From contig NZ_JAIOAP010000010.1 of assembly GCF_021190915.1 (NCBI RefSeq), positions 186,001 to 250,000 on the forward strand: a DNA stretch of 64,000 bases, in the 5' to 3' direction. The translations under genes were made by a program, and so were the position numbers. Positions 8,473-17,265 of this stretch are shown in pieces (positions within the stretch are counted from its first letter, which is position 1; every line of letters starts with the position of its first letter). The DNA comes from Cohnella silvisoli. GTDB lineage: Bacteria > Bacillota > Bacilli > Paenibacillales > Paenibacillaceae. The notes beneath the pieces were generated by a model. That model was not told the origin of the DNA and made no database searches. It worked only from the letters and a program-made list of their open reading frames with translations.

Positions 8473-9255
8473 GTGAGCTTAAGGCTGCTAGGCAGAATTG
8501 CGCTTATTACGGGAAGTGCCAAAGGATTAGGGCGCCGGACCGCATTAGAGCTGGCTTCTTCCGGCTGTGATCTGGCAATAAATTATGTATCCAGCCGGGA
8601 AGAGGCTGAGAAACTTGTTCAAGATATCGAATTAATGGGACGAAAGGCTTGCGCCATACAAGCGGATATCGCTAAAGCGGATGATGCCGAGCGGCTCGTC
8701 TCCGAAGTAGAGGAGCGGTTGGGCGGCATAGACATTCTCGTAAATAATGCGGGCCCGTTCATTCGGGAACGACGCCTGTTCGCGGATTATAAACCGGAAG
8801 ATATTCATTATTTGATGAACGGCAACCTCGTCGGAACGATGCTTATGGATCACCGGGTTTTGCCGGGAATGAGAAGCAGGCAATGGGGCAGGCTCATCCA
8901 TTTCGGTTTCGGACATGCTTCGGAAGCGAGGTCGTGGCCGCATCGGGCGGTATACGCCGCGGCCAAGGTAGGCCTGGTCTCCTTTACGAAGACGCTTGCG
9001 GTTGAAGAGGCCGCTAACGGCATTACAGTGAATATGATCTGTCCGGGAGATATACGTGGCGGTAACAAAGAGAAAAGCATCATGGATGTAGCGGGCATAA
9101 TAGATGATGAATCGCCTCGAGGACGCCCTGGTACGGGCGAGGACGTAGCGAGAATGATCGCGTTCCTATGCTTGCCGGAATCCGATTTCATTACCGGCAA
9201 TACGATCGACGTGTCCGGGGGATTAGATCCCATCCGCACGCATTTGAAGAGATGA
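8473..9255 (+). CDS. Short-chain dehydrogenase/reductase with altered catalytic serine
   Basis: A 260-residue classical SDR with the nucleotide-binding T-G-S-A-K-G-L-G motif (residues 13-20), N-N-A-G (91-94), the structural Asn in N-G-N-L-V-G and catalytic Y161-x3-K165. The serine expected 13 residues before the tyrosine is His148 instead, within G-F-G-H-A-S, so the usual Ser-Tyr-Lys triad is incomplete; Ser150 might compensate. FabG-like proteins are closest in shape, but this gene is not in a fatty-acid cluster. GTG start with GGAGGGG upstream; 29 bases separate it from the HEPN-like gene, so the two are probably one transcript. Confidence 0.85.
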   Translation: MSLRLLGRIALITGSAKGLGRRTALELASSGCDLAINYVSSREEAEKLVQDIELMGRKACAIQADIAKADDAERLVSEVEERLGGIDILVNNAGPFIRERRLFADYKPEDIHYLMNGNLVGTMLMDHRVLPGMRSRQWGRLIHFGFGHASEARSWPHRAVYAAAKVGLVSFTKTLAVEEAANGITVNMICPGDIRGGNKEKSIMDVAGIIDDESPRGRPGTGEDVARMIAFLCLPESDFITGNTIDVSGGLDPIRTHLKR

Positions 9256-9311
9256 CAAAAGGCCCCGCCGCTAGGGCAGGACCTCCATCGCTTCTTGCTT
9301 AAGAAGTAAAA

Positions 9312-9557
9312 TCAGAACACTTGCATAACTTCTTGAATGCCTTCGACCTCTTCCAACAACGCGCGCTCGATACCCGCTTTAAGCGTGATCGTGGAGCTTG
9401 GGCAGCTACCGCATGCGCCCATTAGGCGAAGCTTGACGATGCCGTCTTCAACATCGACGAGTTCAACGTCTCCCCCGTCGCGTTGCAGGAACGGACGTAA
9501 CTTATCGAGTACGTCGAGAACTTCGTCATACTGTGTGCTTGGAGCATTTGCACTCAT
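9312..9557 (-). CDS. yutI: NifU C-terminal domain Fe-S protein YutI
   Basis: An 81-residue NfuA/NifU-type scaffold domain with the Fe-S binding C-G-S-C-P-S-S motif near residue 54 and the preceding [11 protein letters not shown] signature. It carries a [4Fe-4S] cluster bridged between two subunits and delivers it to apoproteins. The ATG at 9557 lies nine bases from AAAGGAG; the ATG at 9563 is too close to it. It belongs to the yutI-yuzB-yutJ neighbourhood known from B. subtilis, and the A-type carrier yutM is 3.5 kb away, so Fe-S assembly genes cluster here. Confidence 0.92.
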   Translation of the reverse strand: MSANAPSTQYDEVLDVLDKLRPFLQRDGGDVELVDVEDGIVKLRLMGACGSCPSSTITLKAGIERALLEEVEGIQEVMQVF

Positions 9558-9653
9558 GATCATCCACTCCTTTCAACTTCTATTATAGTACAAATAATCA
9601 GGTTTTCAAACAGACGCTTGTTAGCAATTCGCTTAAAGAAAGGAAAGGGACTA

Positions 9654-9920
9654 ATGCATATCGTGGAGTTCTGTGTAAGTAATATGCATCATGGAACGGA
9701 TCGGGTAATGAAAAAGCTAGAAGAGCTTCCACACATTGAAGTCATTGAATACGGCTGCTTAGGCAACTGCGGAGAATGCTTCCTGTCTCCATACGCGTTA
9801 GTTAACGGAGAAAGCGTCGTTGCCGAAACAGCTGACGAGCTGTATGATTTGGTTCTAGCCGAGATAGCAAGTCAAGAAACTAACAAATCCGCTCTAGACA
9901 AGCTGTTGGACGATCTTTAA
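9654..9920 (+). CDS. yuzB: YuzB family (DUF1450) protein
   Basis: An 88-residue DUF1450 protein with the typical four-cysteine signature: one Cys near the N-terminus (V-E-F-C-V-S-N) and the cluster C-L-G-N-C-G-E-C followed by F-L-S-P-Y-A. This looks like a metal or Fe-S binding site, but function is not established. The ATG at 9654 follows AAGGAAAGGG; the upstream GTG/ATG-like codons would add a basic extension not seen in YuzB (about 78 residues). Its TAA overlaps the stop codon of yutJ on the other strand, TTAA serving both genes. Confidence 0.88.
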   Translation: MHIVEFCVSNMHHGTDRVMKKLEELPHIEVIEYGCLGNCGECFLSPYALVNGESVVAETADELYDLVLAEIASQETNKSALDKLLDDL

Positions 9921-10975
9921 CCGAAATGCCGCTTGCTCCTCCAGAGAACGCCGCTCTTGAGCATTCGGGGTATCCGGCCGAGCAGAGGGGTGCCTCCCAT
10001 AATTCCGAATCCGGATTTTTTGCCTAAAGAACCAAGCACTCCCTTAAGTTTAATGCGGGATAGCTTTGGTTCTTTGTTGTCCCAACGGGCCCGAATGACT
10101 TCGGCGACCTGTTTGCCTTGGGCACCCGCAAGCTGCGCGCTTGGAGAGAAGGGCTGGCTGGAGCAATCGCCGATCACATAGACCTGGGGAGCATCGGGCA
10201 ACTCGTGCCACTCATTGACGATCAGCCGCCCTTGTTGGTCCTTAGGCAGCGTCATGCGCTGGACTAGCTCGACAGGCTGTATTCCCGCTGTCCATACGGT
10301 TGTATCCGTGAAAATGGGCTCATCCCCATTATGAATAATGCCCTGCTCCAATGAGGTGATGCATATATGCGAACGCATCTCCACATCGTGAAGGCGAAAC
10401 CATGAAGCGACGTACTCTTGCAGTTTATTGGGAAAAGCAGACATGACGCTGTTGCCTCGGTCGAGTATGCGAATGTTAATGTCGGCCCGGCTTTCCCGCA
10501 ATTCCGAGGCGATTTCCACGCCGCTTAAGCCGCCGCCCACAATCGTTAATTGTCCGTATGGGCGGATATCATTAATTTGCTGGTAAGTGCGCCTAGTCGC
10601 GGACAGCGATTGAATGCTGCAGGAGTAGTCAGAAGCTCCGGCAATACCATGATAATTGTCCGTACAGCCTAGAGCAATAACTAGGGAGTCGTAGGAAATC
10701 GGTTCCTGATTCGTAATATGAACGACCTTAAGGTCCAGATCGAGATCGGTTACTTCCCCAAACACCATTTTTAGTTGCGGATGAATCGGGTAATGAACCC
10801 TGATATCCAGATCCGACACCGTTCCTGCCGCCAAAGCATAGTATTCCGTCTTAAGTCCTTGATAAGGCATGCGATCAACGAGAAATAATTGGGCATCTTT
10901 CGGCAAGTGCTCCAGCAGCTCTTGGACGACCATTAATCCGCCATAACCGCCGCCCAGTATGACGACCTTGCTCAT
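9917..10975 (-). CDS. yutJ: FAD-dependent NADH dehydrogenase-like protein YutJ
   Basis: A 352-residue two-dinucleotide-binding flavoprotein of the NDH-2 family. It has an N-terminal FAD motif (V-I-L-G-G-G-Y-G-G), a second NAD-binding motif (T-I-V-G-G-G-L-S-G-V-E) near residue 147, and the C-terminal FAD segment Y-V-I-G-D-C-S. B. subtilis YutJ is a putative type II NADH dehydrogenase paralogue. It lacks the hydrophobic C-terminal membrane anchor seen in the Ndh of this window. ATG start with AAAGGAGATCG upstream. Tail-to-tail contact with yuzB is conserved in B. subtilis gene order. Confidence 0.87.
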   Translation of the reverse strand: MSKVVILGGGYGGLMVVQELLEHLPKDAQLFLVDRMPYQGLKTEYYALAAGTVSDLDIRVHYPIHPQLKMVFGEVTDLDLDLKVVHITNQEPISYDSLVIALGCTDNYHGIAGASDYSCSIQSLSATRRTYQQINDIRPYGQLTIVGGGLSGVEIASELRESRADINIRILDRGNSVMSAFPNKLQEYVASWFRLHDVEMRSHICITSLEQGIIHNGDEPIFTDTTVWTAGIQPVELVQRMTLPKDQQGRLIVNEWHELPDAPQVYVIGDCSSQPFSPSAQLAGAQGKQVAEVIRARWDNKEPKLSRIKLKGVLGSLGKKSGFGIMGGTPLLGRIPRMLKSGVLWRSKRHFG

Positions 10976-11023
10976 GTTACGATCTCCTTTATATAGGATA
11001 GTCTTAGTATGACACAGAAGAGC

Positions 11024-11042
11024 CCCCGTCTACCCGACGGGG
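11024..11042 (-). terminator. GC hairpin after mqnE
   Basis: CCCCGTC at 11024-11030 pairs with GACGGGG at 11036-11042. It lies just past the mqnE stop and before yutJ, on their common strand. The U-run is weak, so it may only slow transcription. Confidence 0.4.
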
Positions 11043-11051
11043 AACCCTGAA

Positions 11052-12155
11052 TTACTCGTATATTTTCATTTCATTGTAGAAAGTATCGCGTTCCACCGGA
11101 ATACGTCCAGCGCCTTTAATTAACCAAACCAGGTCTTCTCGGGTAATGCCTTCTGGAGTTAATGCACCCGCCGCATGGCTGATCTTCTCGCGTACGATCG
11201 TTCCGTGAGCGTCGGAAGCTCCCATTGTAAGCGCTACCTGAGTCAACTGCGTCCCAATATTAATGAAATAAGCTTTAATGTGTTGAATATTATCGAGCAT
11301 GAGACGGCTGATCGCAATGGCTTTCAGATCGTCATAAGCGGAATTTCGGCGTCGAATGCTTGCTTTAGGGCTGATCGGCTGCATAGACAGGGGAATAAAC
11401 ACTTGAAATCCATTCGTCTCGTCTTGAAGCTCCCGGATATGAAGCATATGCTGCACGCGCTCTTCTAAAGATTCTACGGAACCATAGAGCATAGTGGTGT
11501 GCGTGCGTAAGCCGAGTTGATGAGCGATTCGATGAACGTCCAAATATTGCTCGATGTTCGCTTTTTCCACCCGCATTTTTTTGCGATACTGATCGGACAA
11601 AATTTCGGCACCGCCGCCTGTTAAAGTTTCCAAACCGGCTTCTATAAGGCGCTCAAGAACTTCTTTGTAGGATAAACCGGAAATACGGGAGAAGAAATCG
11701 ATCTCGGCCGCCGTGTAAGCTTTCATCGTGACGTTTGGATATTTTTGCTTCAGTGCCCTTATGGATTCTACGTAATATTCAAACGGAACGTTGGCATTGT
11801 GTCCGCCGACGATATGGAATTCACGAACGCCGGGATGAATATGTTGTTCGACGTAAGCAATCATTTCCTCCGGCGTTAACGTATAGGAACCTTCTTCCCC
11901 TTCATCCTTGCGGAAATTGCAGAACGCGCAATGCGCTTCGCAAACATTGGTGAAATAGAGGCTCATGTTTTCGATGAAATAAACCTTTTTGCCGTTTTTC
12001 TTTAAATTTACCTCGTTGGCCAATTGGCCGATCGTCAATAAGTCATCAGAACGATAGAGAAAGATTCCATCTTCTAAAGATAGCCTTTCGCCGTTTCTGA
12101 CTTTATCAGCGATTTCCGCCATTTGCCGATCGGGGTGCGTCGTAACGAGTGTCAT
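11052..12155 (-). CDS. mqnE: Aminofutalosine synthase MqnE (radical SAM)
   Basis: MqnE joins the enolpyruvyl product of MqnA to S-adenosylmethionine, making aminofutalosine, the committed step of the futalosine route to menaquinone. The 367-residue protein has the radical SAM C-x3-C-x2-C motif (N-V-C-E-A-H-C-A-F-C), the family E-F-H-I-V-G-G-H-N strand, and the L-T-G-G-G-A-E motif. AGGAGG sits eight bases before the ATG. It stands alone, as expected for the scattered mqn genes of Firmicutes. Paralogous MqnC is the main alternative, but the ENMSLYFTN and GGHN segments fit MqnE. Confidence 0.93.
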   Translation of the reverse strand: MTLVTTHPDRQMAEIADKVRNGERLSLEDGIFLYRSDDLLTIGQLANEVNLKKNGKKVYFIENMSLYFTNVCEAHCAFCNFRKDEGEEGSYTLTPEEMIAYVEQHIHPGVREFHIVGGHNANVPFEYYVESIRALKQKYPNVTMKAYTAAEIDFFSRISGLSYKEVLERLIEAGLETLTGGGAEILSDQYRKKMRVEKANIEQYLDVHRIAHQLGLRTHTTMLYGSVESLEERVQHMLHIRELQDETNGFQVFIPLSMQPISPKASIRRRNSAYDDLKAIAISRLMLDNIQHIKAYFINIGTQLTQVALTMGASDAHGTIVREKISHAAGALTPEGITREDLVWLIKGAGRIPVERDTFYNEMKIYE

Positions 12156-12392
12156 GACATGCGCCTCCTGTAACCTATGATCTGTAAAATGATGAAGAGT
12201 GAAGATGCAAGAAAGGTTTGTGAAAAAAATAACTTACCAATTCTGCACGTAAATCAAGGTTGAACAACTGTAAATATTATAAACCTCATCATAACTTGCG
12301 GCAACTGGAAATAGAAAACGTATAAAGGTTGGCAAAATCGGGAATGAACTTGAATAATAAACATTTTTTGGTTATGTTAATAATAATAACGA

Positions 12393-12860
12393 ATGAGGCG
12401 GTGTTTTCAACTGAAACCGGAGATTTTGCCACTCAGTGAATTGGAGAAGCTGGACGAGGCTGAGAAGATCCAGACGTTGCAGCAATATCGGGCTGCGTAT
12501 ACGATCAAAGATTTAAGCCAAGCATGGAGCTTATCCAATCCGATCCAATACTATATGTGGCTCAAGAAACAGCGGATTTACGAGCAGATTGTGCGTCGGG
12601 CTGACAAGTTCGAACCTCATAAGGAATGGAAACGACTGCAGGATACGGAGGGGCGCGAAGTAGAGAGGGTAAGAGTGCGCGGCCTATCGGCGGATCAGTT
12701 CCGGTACATGCTGGATACGGATTCGTCGGGACCGGAGCTAGCCCTTGTATTTCGCCGGTTAGCCGAATTTCTGCAAAATGAGAAAGGACAATTTCGCTGC
12801 CGCATCGAGCTTAAAGCGATTGCCGGGCAAATGGCGGGCGATACATCTCTTGAGGCATGA
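12393..12860 (+). CDS. Unknown protein, possible HTH-containing
   Basis: A 155-residue soluble protein not recognised. Residues about 35-62 (Y-T-I-K-D-L-S-Q-A-W-S-L-S, then Y-Y-M-W-L-K-K-Q-R-I) could form a helix-turn-helix, as in small DNA-binding proteins that read a strand through a tryptophan-rich helix. The rest is charged and helical. The first ATG follows an A/T-rich stretch without a clear ribosome binding site, so the start is uncertain. The next gene, yutM, is 50 bases downstream with its own binding site. Confidence 0.6.
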   Translation: MRRCFQLKPEILPLSELEKLDEAEKIQTLQQYRAAYTIKDLSQAWSLSNPIQYYMWLKKQRIYEQIVRRADKFEPHKEWKRLQDTEGREVERVRVRGLSADQFRYMLDTDSSGPELALVFRRLAEFLQNEKGQFRCRIELKAIAGQMAGDTSLEA

Positions 12861-12910
12861 GGCTCTCTAAGGTATACTAAAGAGAGATCAGGCATAGGGA
12901 GGGAACCGGT

Positions 12911-13270
12911 ATGGTGAACATTAGCGAGTCGGCCGGCGACAAAATTCTAGAAATGCTGGCTGCGGAAGAAATACCGAATTTGTTTCTGCGTATTGGAGTC
13001 CAAGAAGGCGGATGCAGCGGTTTTTCATATGGCATGGGATTTGACGACGAGAAGCACGATGGCGATAAGGAAATGGACATTCGCGGCGTGAAGGTCGTCG
13101 TTGACGGTGACAGCATGAAATATTTGAACGGCCTTGAAATCGATTGGAAAGATTCCGCCATGGGCGGAGGCTTTACGATCAACAATCCTAACGCTACCGC
13201 AACTTGCGGGTGCGGCAGCAGCTTTAGAACGGCAACAGAGGCGGGTAACCCGGCTGCTGAGCCTTGTTAA
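12911..13270 (+). CDS. yutM: A-type Fe-S carrier YutM (IscA/ErpA-like)
   Basis: A 119-residue HesB/IscA-type protein that holds and passes on iron-sulfur clusters. The three conserved cysteines are present: one in G-G-C-S-G-F (near residue 37) and two in the C-terminal C-G-C-G-S-S-F. The last 15 residues (ending with an extra Cys, E-P-C) form a tail beyond the usual family end. ATG start with GGGAGG eight bases upstream. A strong terminator follows. The neighbourhood with yutI supports a role in cluster assembly. Confidence 0.92.
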   Translation: MVNISESAGDKILEMLAAEEIPNLFLRIGVQEGGCSGFSYGMGFDDEKHDGDKEMDIRGVKVVVDGDSMKYLNGLEIDWKDSAMGGGFTINNPNATATCGCGSSFRTATEAGNPAAEPC

Positions 13271-13308
13271 TTGCCCATTAGGCGAATTCAATGCCGATTA
13301 CGATTTCC

Positions 13309-13362
13309 AATCTCCCGGAGCTGTGTATGATTTCAATACACAACCGGGAGATTTTTATTTTT
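13309..13362 (+). terminator. Strong terminator after yutM
   Basis: AATCTCCCGG with a nested TGTGTA pairs with TACACA and CCGGGAGATT, followed by TTTTATTTTT. Confidence 0.85.
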
Positions 13363-13667
13363 ACGGATAGAAAGAAGGAGCCTTTGCAGGCTCCTCTTTG
13401 ACGGTGGTTGATTGTTGAGTCTCTCCAAATATCACACTTCGCGTTGTTGGAATAACTTGGGCGCGCTAGTTCACTCTCCAGTTACACTGAATCGTTAGCA
13501 GGCGCGAGCTTATCAGAGATACTCTGCGGCACAACCCCTCGCTTCCTGTGGCTAAGTGATTAGATAAGTTCCTCTTGCAGTCCTTGCACCATAGGGTCCA
13601 ATGGAACCACACCTCTCTCCACACCGTCTGAATTAGATTGCGATAAATTCCTAAAAAATATTCAATT
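13363..13667. other. Gene-free stretch with one small hairpin
   Basis: No coding frame with a ribosome binding site was seen. At 13376-13395 AGGAGCC and GGCTCCT form a seven-base-pair hairpin with a six-base loop; read on the minus strand it is followed by a T-rich stretch and could terminate the lipoprotein gene, though 270 bases away. The rest looks like decayed or plain intergenic DNA. Confidence 0.4.
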
Positions 13668-14237
13668 TTATTTGGTCCCGTAAGTCAAGGTAACCGTCGA
13701 TCCATCCTTATCTTCCTCGTTCTTCGCAATTCCGACCAGAAAGCTATGGGTGTCATTGCCGCCCATCAGCGTAATGTTCGAATCCTCTGAAAACTCCGAA
13801 AGTTCGAACCCTTGCTCCTTAAAGGTTTTACGATAGAAATCTCCAACTTCCTTCGCGCTCTGCTTTACGTTAAAAATAACGATATAACCTTCTCCATCCG
13901 TCGTACTCGTTTTCATCGTGTTAACAATTTGGGCACCATCTGGAATGGCTGCCTCTTTCGGGAAATCTTCGGGAAGCTCGGATGTGCCCGTCTGTATTTT
14001 AACCGTTCCGCCTTCTCCATCCGATCCTTTGAATTCAACGGTACCGTCTTTCTCATTCGTTTTGATTTTCATTTCTCCGTTTTCCGATTTTACCGTAATG
14101 TCTCCTTTGTCTCTTGCAATCGCATCTCTCCCGTCGGCCGTTTTTAACGTTCCAGAGCTGCAACCATCCAGTAAAGCCGCAAGCAGCGACCCGGCGGCTA
14201 TGAGCACGATCGCCTTACTCCAAGTTTTTCCGCGCAT
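13668..14237 (-). CDS. Secreted lipoprotein of unknown function
   Basis: A 189-residue exported protein: basic start (MRGKTWSK), hydrophobic core, then L-L-D-G-C, a lipobox with an unusual Asp before Gly-Cys. After the signal come short repeats of lysine/aspartate/glycine-rich beta strands (about residues 35-85) and a globular domain of about 100 residues (E-D-F-P-K-E-A-A-I-P, Y-I-V-I-F-N-V, F-Y-R-K-T-F-K-E-Q-G). This latter part looks like the small ligand-free domains found in many Paenibacillus lipoproteins. Function unknown. ATG start with AGGAGGATG upstream. Confidence 0.72.
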   Translation of the reverse strand: MRGKTWSKAIVLIAAGSLLAALLDGCSSGTLKTADGRDAIARDKGDITVKSENGEMKIKTNEKDGTVEFKGSDGEGGTVKIQTGTSELPEDFPKEAAIPDGAQIVNTMKTSTTDGEGYIVIFNVKQSAKEVGDFYRKTFKEQGFELSEFSEDSNITLMGGNDTHSFLVGIAKNEEDKDGSTVTLTYGTK

Positions 14238-14387
14238 ACAAGCATCCTCCTCGGATTTTTTTCCATTAAATAAAGTTATGCATCACTTCAAACAATGATG
14301 ATAGTGCAGGATTTTGTTGAAAACTGTCGAATATCCATTTTCGGAAACATTAATTTACTAAAATATTCCACGGAGGCTTGTATAAGT

Positions 14388-16165
14388 ATGACTCAGCTTG
14401 CAGAGAGTTCGGAACCGGTTGCCACATGGCAATCCTGGATGAGGTCTAAGAAAGGGATAACGATTATAGTTAGCTCGATCATTGCATTAGCGATAGTTGC
14501 GGGAGGAATTTGGTTCTATTTATCGACTAAACCCGAGAAGCTGTATTATCCGAGCGGCGAGTTGTTATATATGGGGGAACTGAAGGACCGCGTTCAGTCC
14601 GGTCAGGGCATTTCTTATAGTAAAGACGGGAAAGTCATCTACGATGGACATTGGATCAACGGTTTATACGACGGTACAGGTACTCTGTACGATAATCAGG
14701 GCGCTATACAATTCAAGGGGGAATTTCATAACGGAATCCCTTGGAACGGCGCAGGGATCGTGACCGCATCCGATGGTTCCAAGTACGAGGGATCAATTAA
14801 GGACGGGAAGAAAAATGGTGCCGGCAAAAGCTATGATAAGAGCAACCGGGTTATCTATGATGGGAACTGGGCTGACGACCAATATGACGGGGAAGGAACA
14901 TTGCACAAATCGGACGGGAGCACTGATTTCAGCGGAACCTGGAAGAAAGGCCAGCGCTGGGAAGGGACTTCGGGGGCTATCCGTTACGAACACGGCGATA
15001 TCGTCAATCTGAAACCGGTGCAAGTAGGCGGGAAGTGGGGATATGTCGCACTGGATGGGACATGGGTCATTAATCCTCAGTTCGAGGATGCGAGGGAGTT
15101 CAGCGAAGGTTTGGCTGCCATCGCCATTGGTTCTCCCGAAAATAGCCAATGGGGTATGTAGACTATTCCGGCAAAATCGTGATCAATCCGCAATTTTATT
15201 ACGCTTATGATTTCAAGGATGGATTAGCGAGGGTGACGGAGGAAACGGACATTGAATACGAGAGCCTATATGGTTTTATCGATAAAACGGGCAAATACGT
15301 CATCAACCCGCAGTTCGAGAACGCGGATGATTTCACCGAGGATCTTGCTGCCGTTGGAATCGGACATTACCCGGATACCAAATACGGGTTTATCAATCGG
15401 CAAGGTAAAGTCGTCATTAACCCGCAATTTGATTCCGCATATCATTTCGAAGACGGTTTGGCTGTCGCAGCTTTGCAAGACGACGAAGATCGCTACAAGT
15501 GGGGGTTCATAGACACGAAAGGAAAATGGATTATTAATCCGACTTATAGTTATGTGTATCCGTTTAAGGAAGATTTGGCCGCGGTCGGCGTGGAACGCGC
15601 AAACGATAAAAATTTTGCGTGGGATTGGGGCTTTATCGATAGGAAAGGAAAAGCGGTGATCCCCTTGCAATTCGGTTCAGCTTCAAGCTTCAGCGGTGGG
15701 TTAGCCGCCGTAAGTATCCAAGATAAGTACGGTTATATCGATAAAACCGGTCAAATAAAAATCAATCCGCAATTCGAATTCGCGTCGACTTTCGTGGACG
15801 GAATAGCTTTGGCGACAATCACCAAGAAAAATGACAAGCAATGGGTATACGGATATATTGGCACAGATGGGAAATGGATGATCGACCCGCAGTTTACTTA
15901 CGCCAACGACTTTGATAAGGGGACGGCAATTGTGTCGATTAGCGGAGGCAATATGGGACTTATCGATACGAAGGGGACCTATGTCACCAATCCTGGATTT
16001 TCGGAAATGGCCCGAGCTCAGGATGGAATCATTGCAGTCGGGAAAACAACGAAAAGCTCTACTGTTTTATTCGGCTATATGAACGATCATGGAGAGACTT
16101 TGGTCGAACCGCAATTCGATTTGGTGCATGAGTTGGAATATTACGAAGAAGATGGCGATTATTGA
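14388..16165 (+). pseudogene. MORN/WG-repeat membrane protein, split by a one-base frameshift
   Basis: One gene appears as two overlapping frames (to 15161 and from 15149). The first part has a membrane helix at about residues 24-45, about six MORN-like repeats (motif G-x-G-x-x-Y/K), then one WG repeat. The second has nine more WG repeats, each about 38 residues with W/Y-G-F/Y-I-D, I-N-P-Q-F and G-L-A. The break falls inside repeat two at S-Q-W-G: one more G in the run at 15152-15155 would restore Q-W-G-Y-V-D. WG repeats form extracytoplasmic beta structures of unknown role. It could be a sequencing error, a phase-variable tract or a real loss. ATG at 14388 has CGGAGG eleven bases upstream. 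Confidence 0.8.
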
Positions 16166-16324
16166 TAGTAAGTCGTAAGTCGTAGCCGATATTTCCGGGG
16201 ATATGGTCGAATAATCGCGATATTATGCAAAATAGAGGCGAATTGCCGGGGGGCATCCATCCAAGAACCTGTCCGTAATGCAGAGTATGTATAAGTATAC
16301 CCTGAGGAAAGGAGCCCCGGATGG

Positions 16325-16996
16325 ATGGATGCTACAAGAAGTCGGCAGTTGGCGAGCAAATGGCTGAAGACCAACGCATTGCTTTCCGATCCATACATTG
16401 CACGGCATATCCCGTCTTCGCGGTTATTTAGTGCGGCGAATTTACGCATGATGATTTCGAGATTTGGGATGGTTATCCTGAAGCCTGTTCGCGGAGCAGG
16501 GGGAATCGGAGTCATGAAGGTGGAGAGGCATGGGATTGGATTCAAACTTTCACATAAAAAGCATAGAAGAACCTTTTCCAGCTTCACTCGATTGATGTCT
16601 GCCTTAAACAGAACTTGCAGGAGACGCTCCTATTTGATTCAAAGAGGCATTCATCTCGCTACTATTGGGGGAAGACCGATCGACTACCGGGTCAAATACG
16701 TGAAAGAAAACGGTCGGTGGACTTATCGAGCGATGGTTGGCCGGATGGCGAGGCGCGGATTGTTCGTCACGAATCTCTGCCGCGGCGGTTCGCAGATGAC
16801 AGCTGCTCATGGAATTCGAAGATCTTTGTCTAAGCGGCTTGTCGGATTGAAGAAACGGGAGATGCGACAATTGACGAAAGCTTCAACAGGGCTGCTGGAG
16901 AGCCGTTATCCCGGTATTGGCCAATTGGGATACGATTATGGAATCGACCGAAACGGACATATTTGGATGCTGGAGGTCAACACTCGACCGCAATAA
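16325..16996 (+). CDS. YheC/YheD-like ATP-grasp protein
   Basis: A 223-residue protein with the ATP-grasp layout of the spore-coat-associated YheC/YheD family: V-I-L-K-P-V-R-G-A-G-G-I-G-V near residue 50 (phosphate loop), R-V-K-Y-V near residue 122, and the metal-binding C-terminal M-L-E-V-N-T-R-P-Q. The protein stops directly after that last motif, where family members usually continue for 10-20 more residues, so it may be slightly truncated. Very basic. Tandem ATG codons overlap at 16321, 16325 and 16329; only the second is in frame. AAAGGAG lies upstream. The natural substrate is unknown. Confidence 0.8.
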   Translation: MDATRSRQLASKWLKTNALLSDPYIARHIPSSRLFSAANLRMMISRFGMVILKPVRGAGGIGVMKVERHGIGFKLSHKKHRRTFSSFTRLMSALNRTCRRRSYLIQRGIHLATIGGRPIDYRVKYVKENGRWTYRAMVGRMARRGLFVTNLCRGGSQMTAAHGIRRSLSKRLVGLKKREMRQLTKASTGLLESRYPGIGQLGYDYGIDRNGHIWMLEVNTRPQ

Positions 16997-17087
16997 CTCG
17001 GTTCATCTGACAATATTTTCTATTAAATCCTTTAATCGAATTTTTTGCGGTTATGAAACGTTTTTATGAAATAGATTGAAATAAATC

Positions 17088-17186
17088 TGTGCATAACTTC
17101 ATCCACAATTCTCACATTACCGACAGGGGTCTACAACCCTTTTTCAACAAGTTGCTCACATGTTACCCACACCCTATTGTGGATAT
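17088..17186. promoter_or_regulatory. DnaA-box cluster upstream of sda
   Basis: One perfect DnaA box lies at 17088-17096 (TGTGCATAA, minus-strand TTATGCACA). Three more differ by one base from TTATNCACA: TCATCCACA at 17099-17107, TTACCCACA at 17163-17171 and TGTGGATAT at 17178-17186 (reverse). In B. subtilis, DnaA boxes in the sda promoter link the checkpoint to replication initiation, so the arrangement points to the same control here. Confidence 0.7.
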
Positions 17187-17265
17187 CGGAATGCTTGTCC
17201 ATGAAGTCGGGAGCATGCTATGATGCCTTCACAATCTTCCTCAAATTAAGGAAAGGGTGTGGGCA

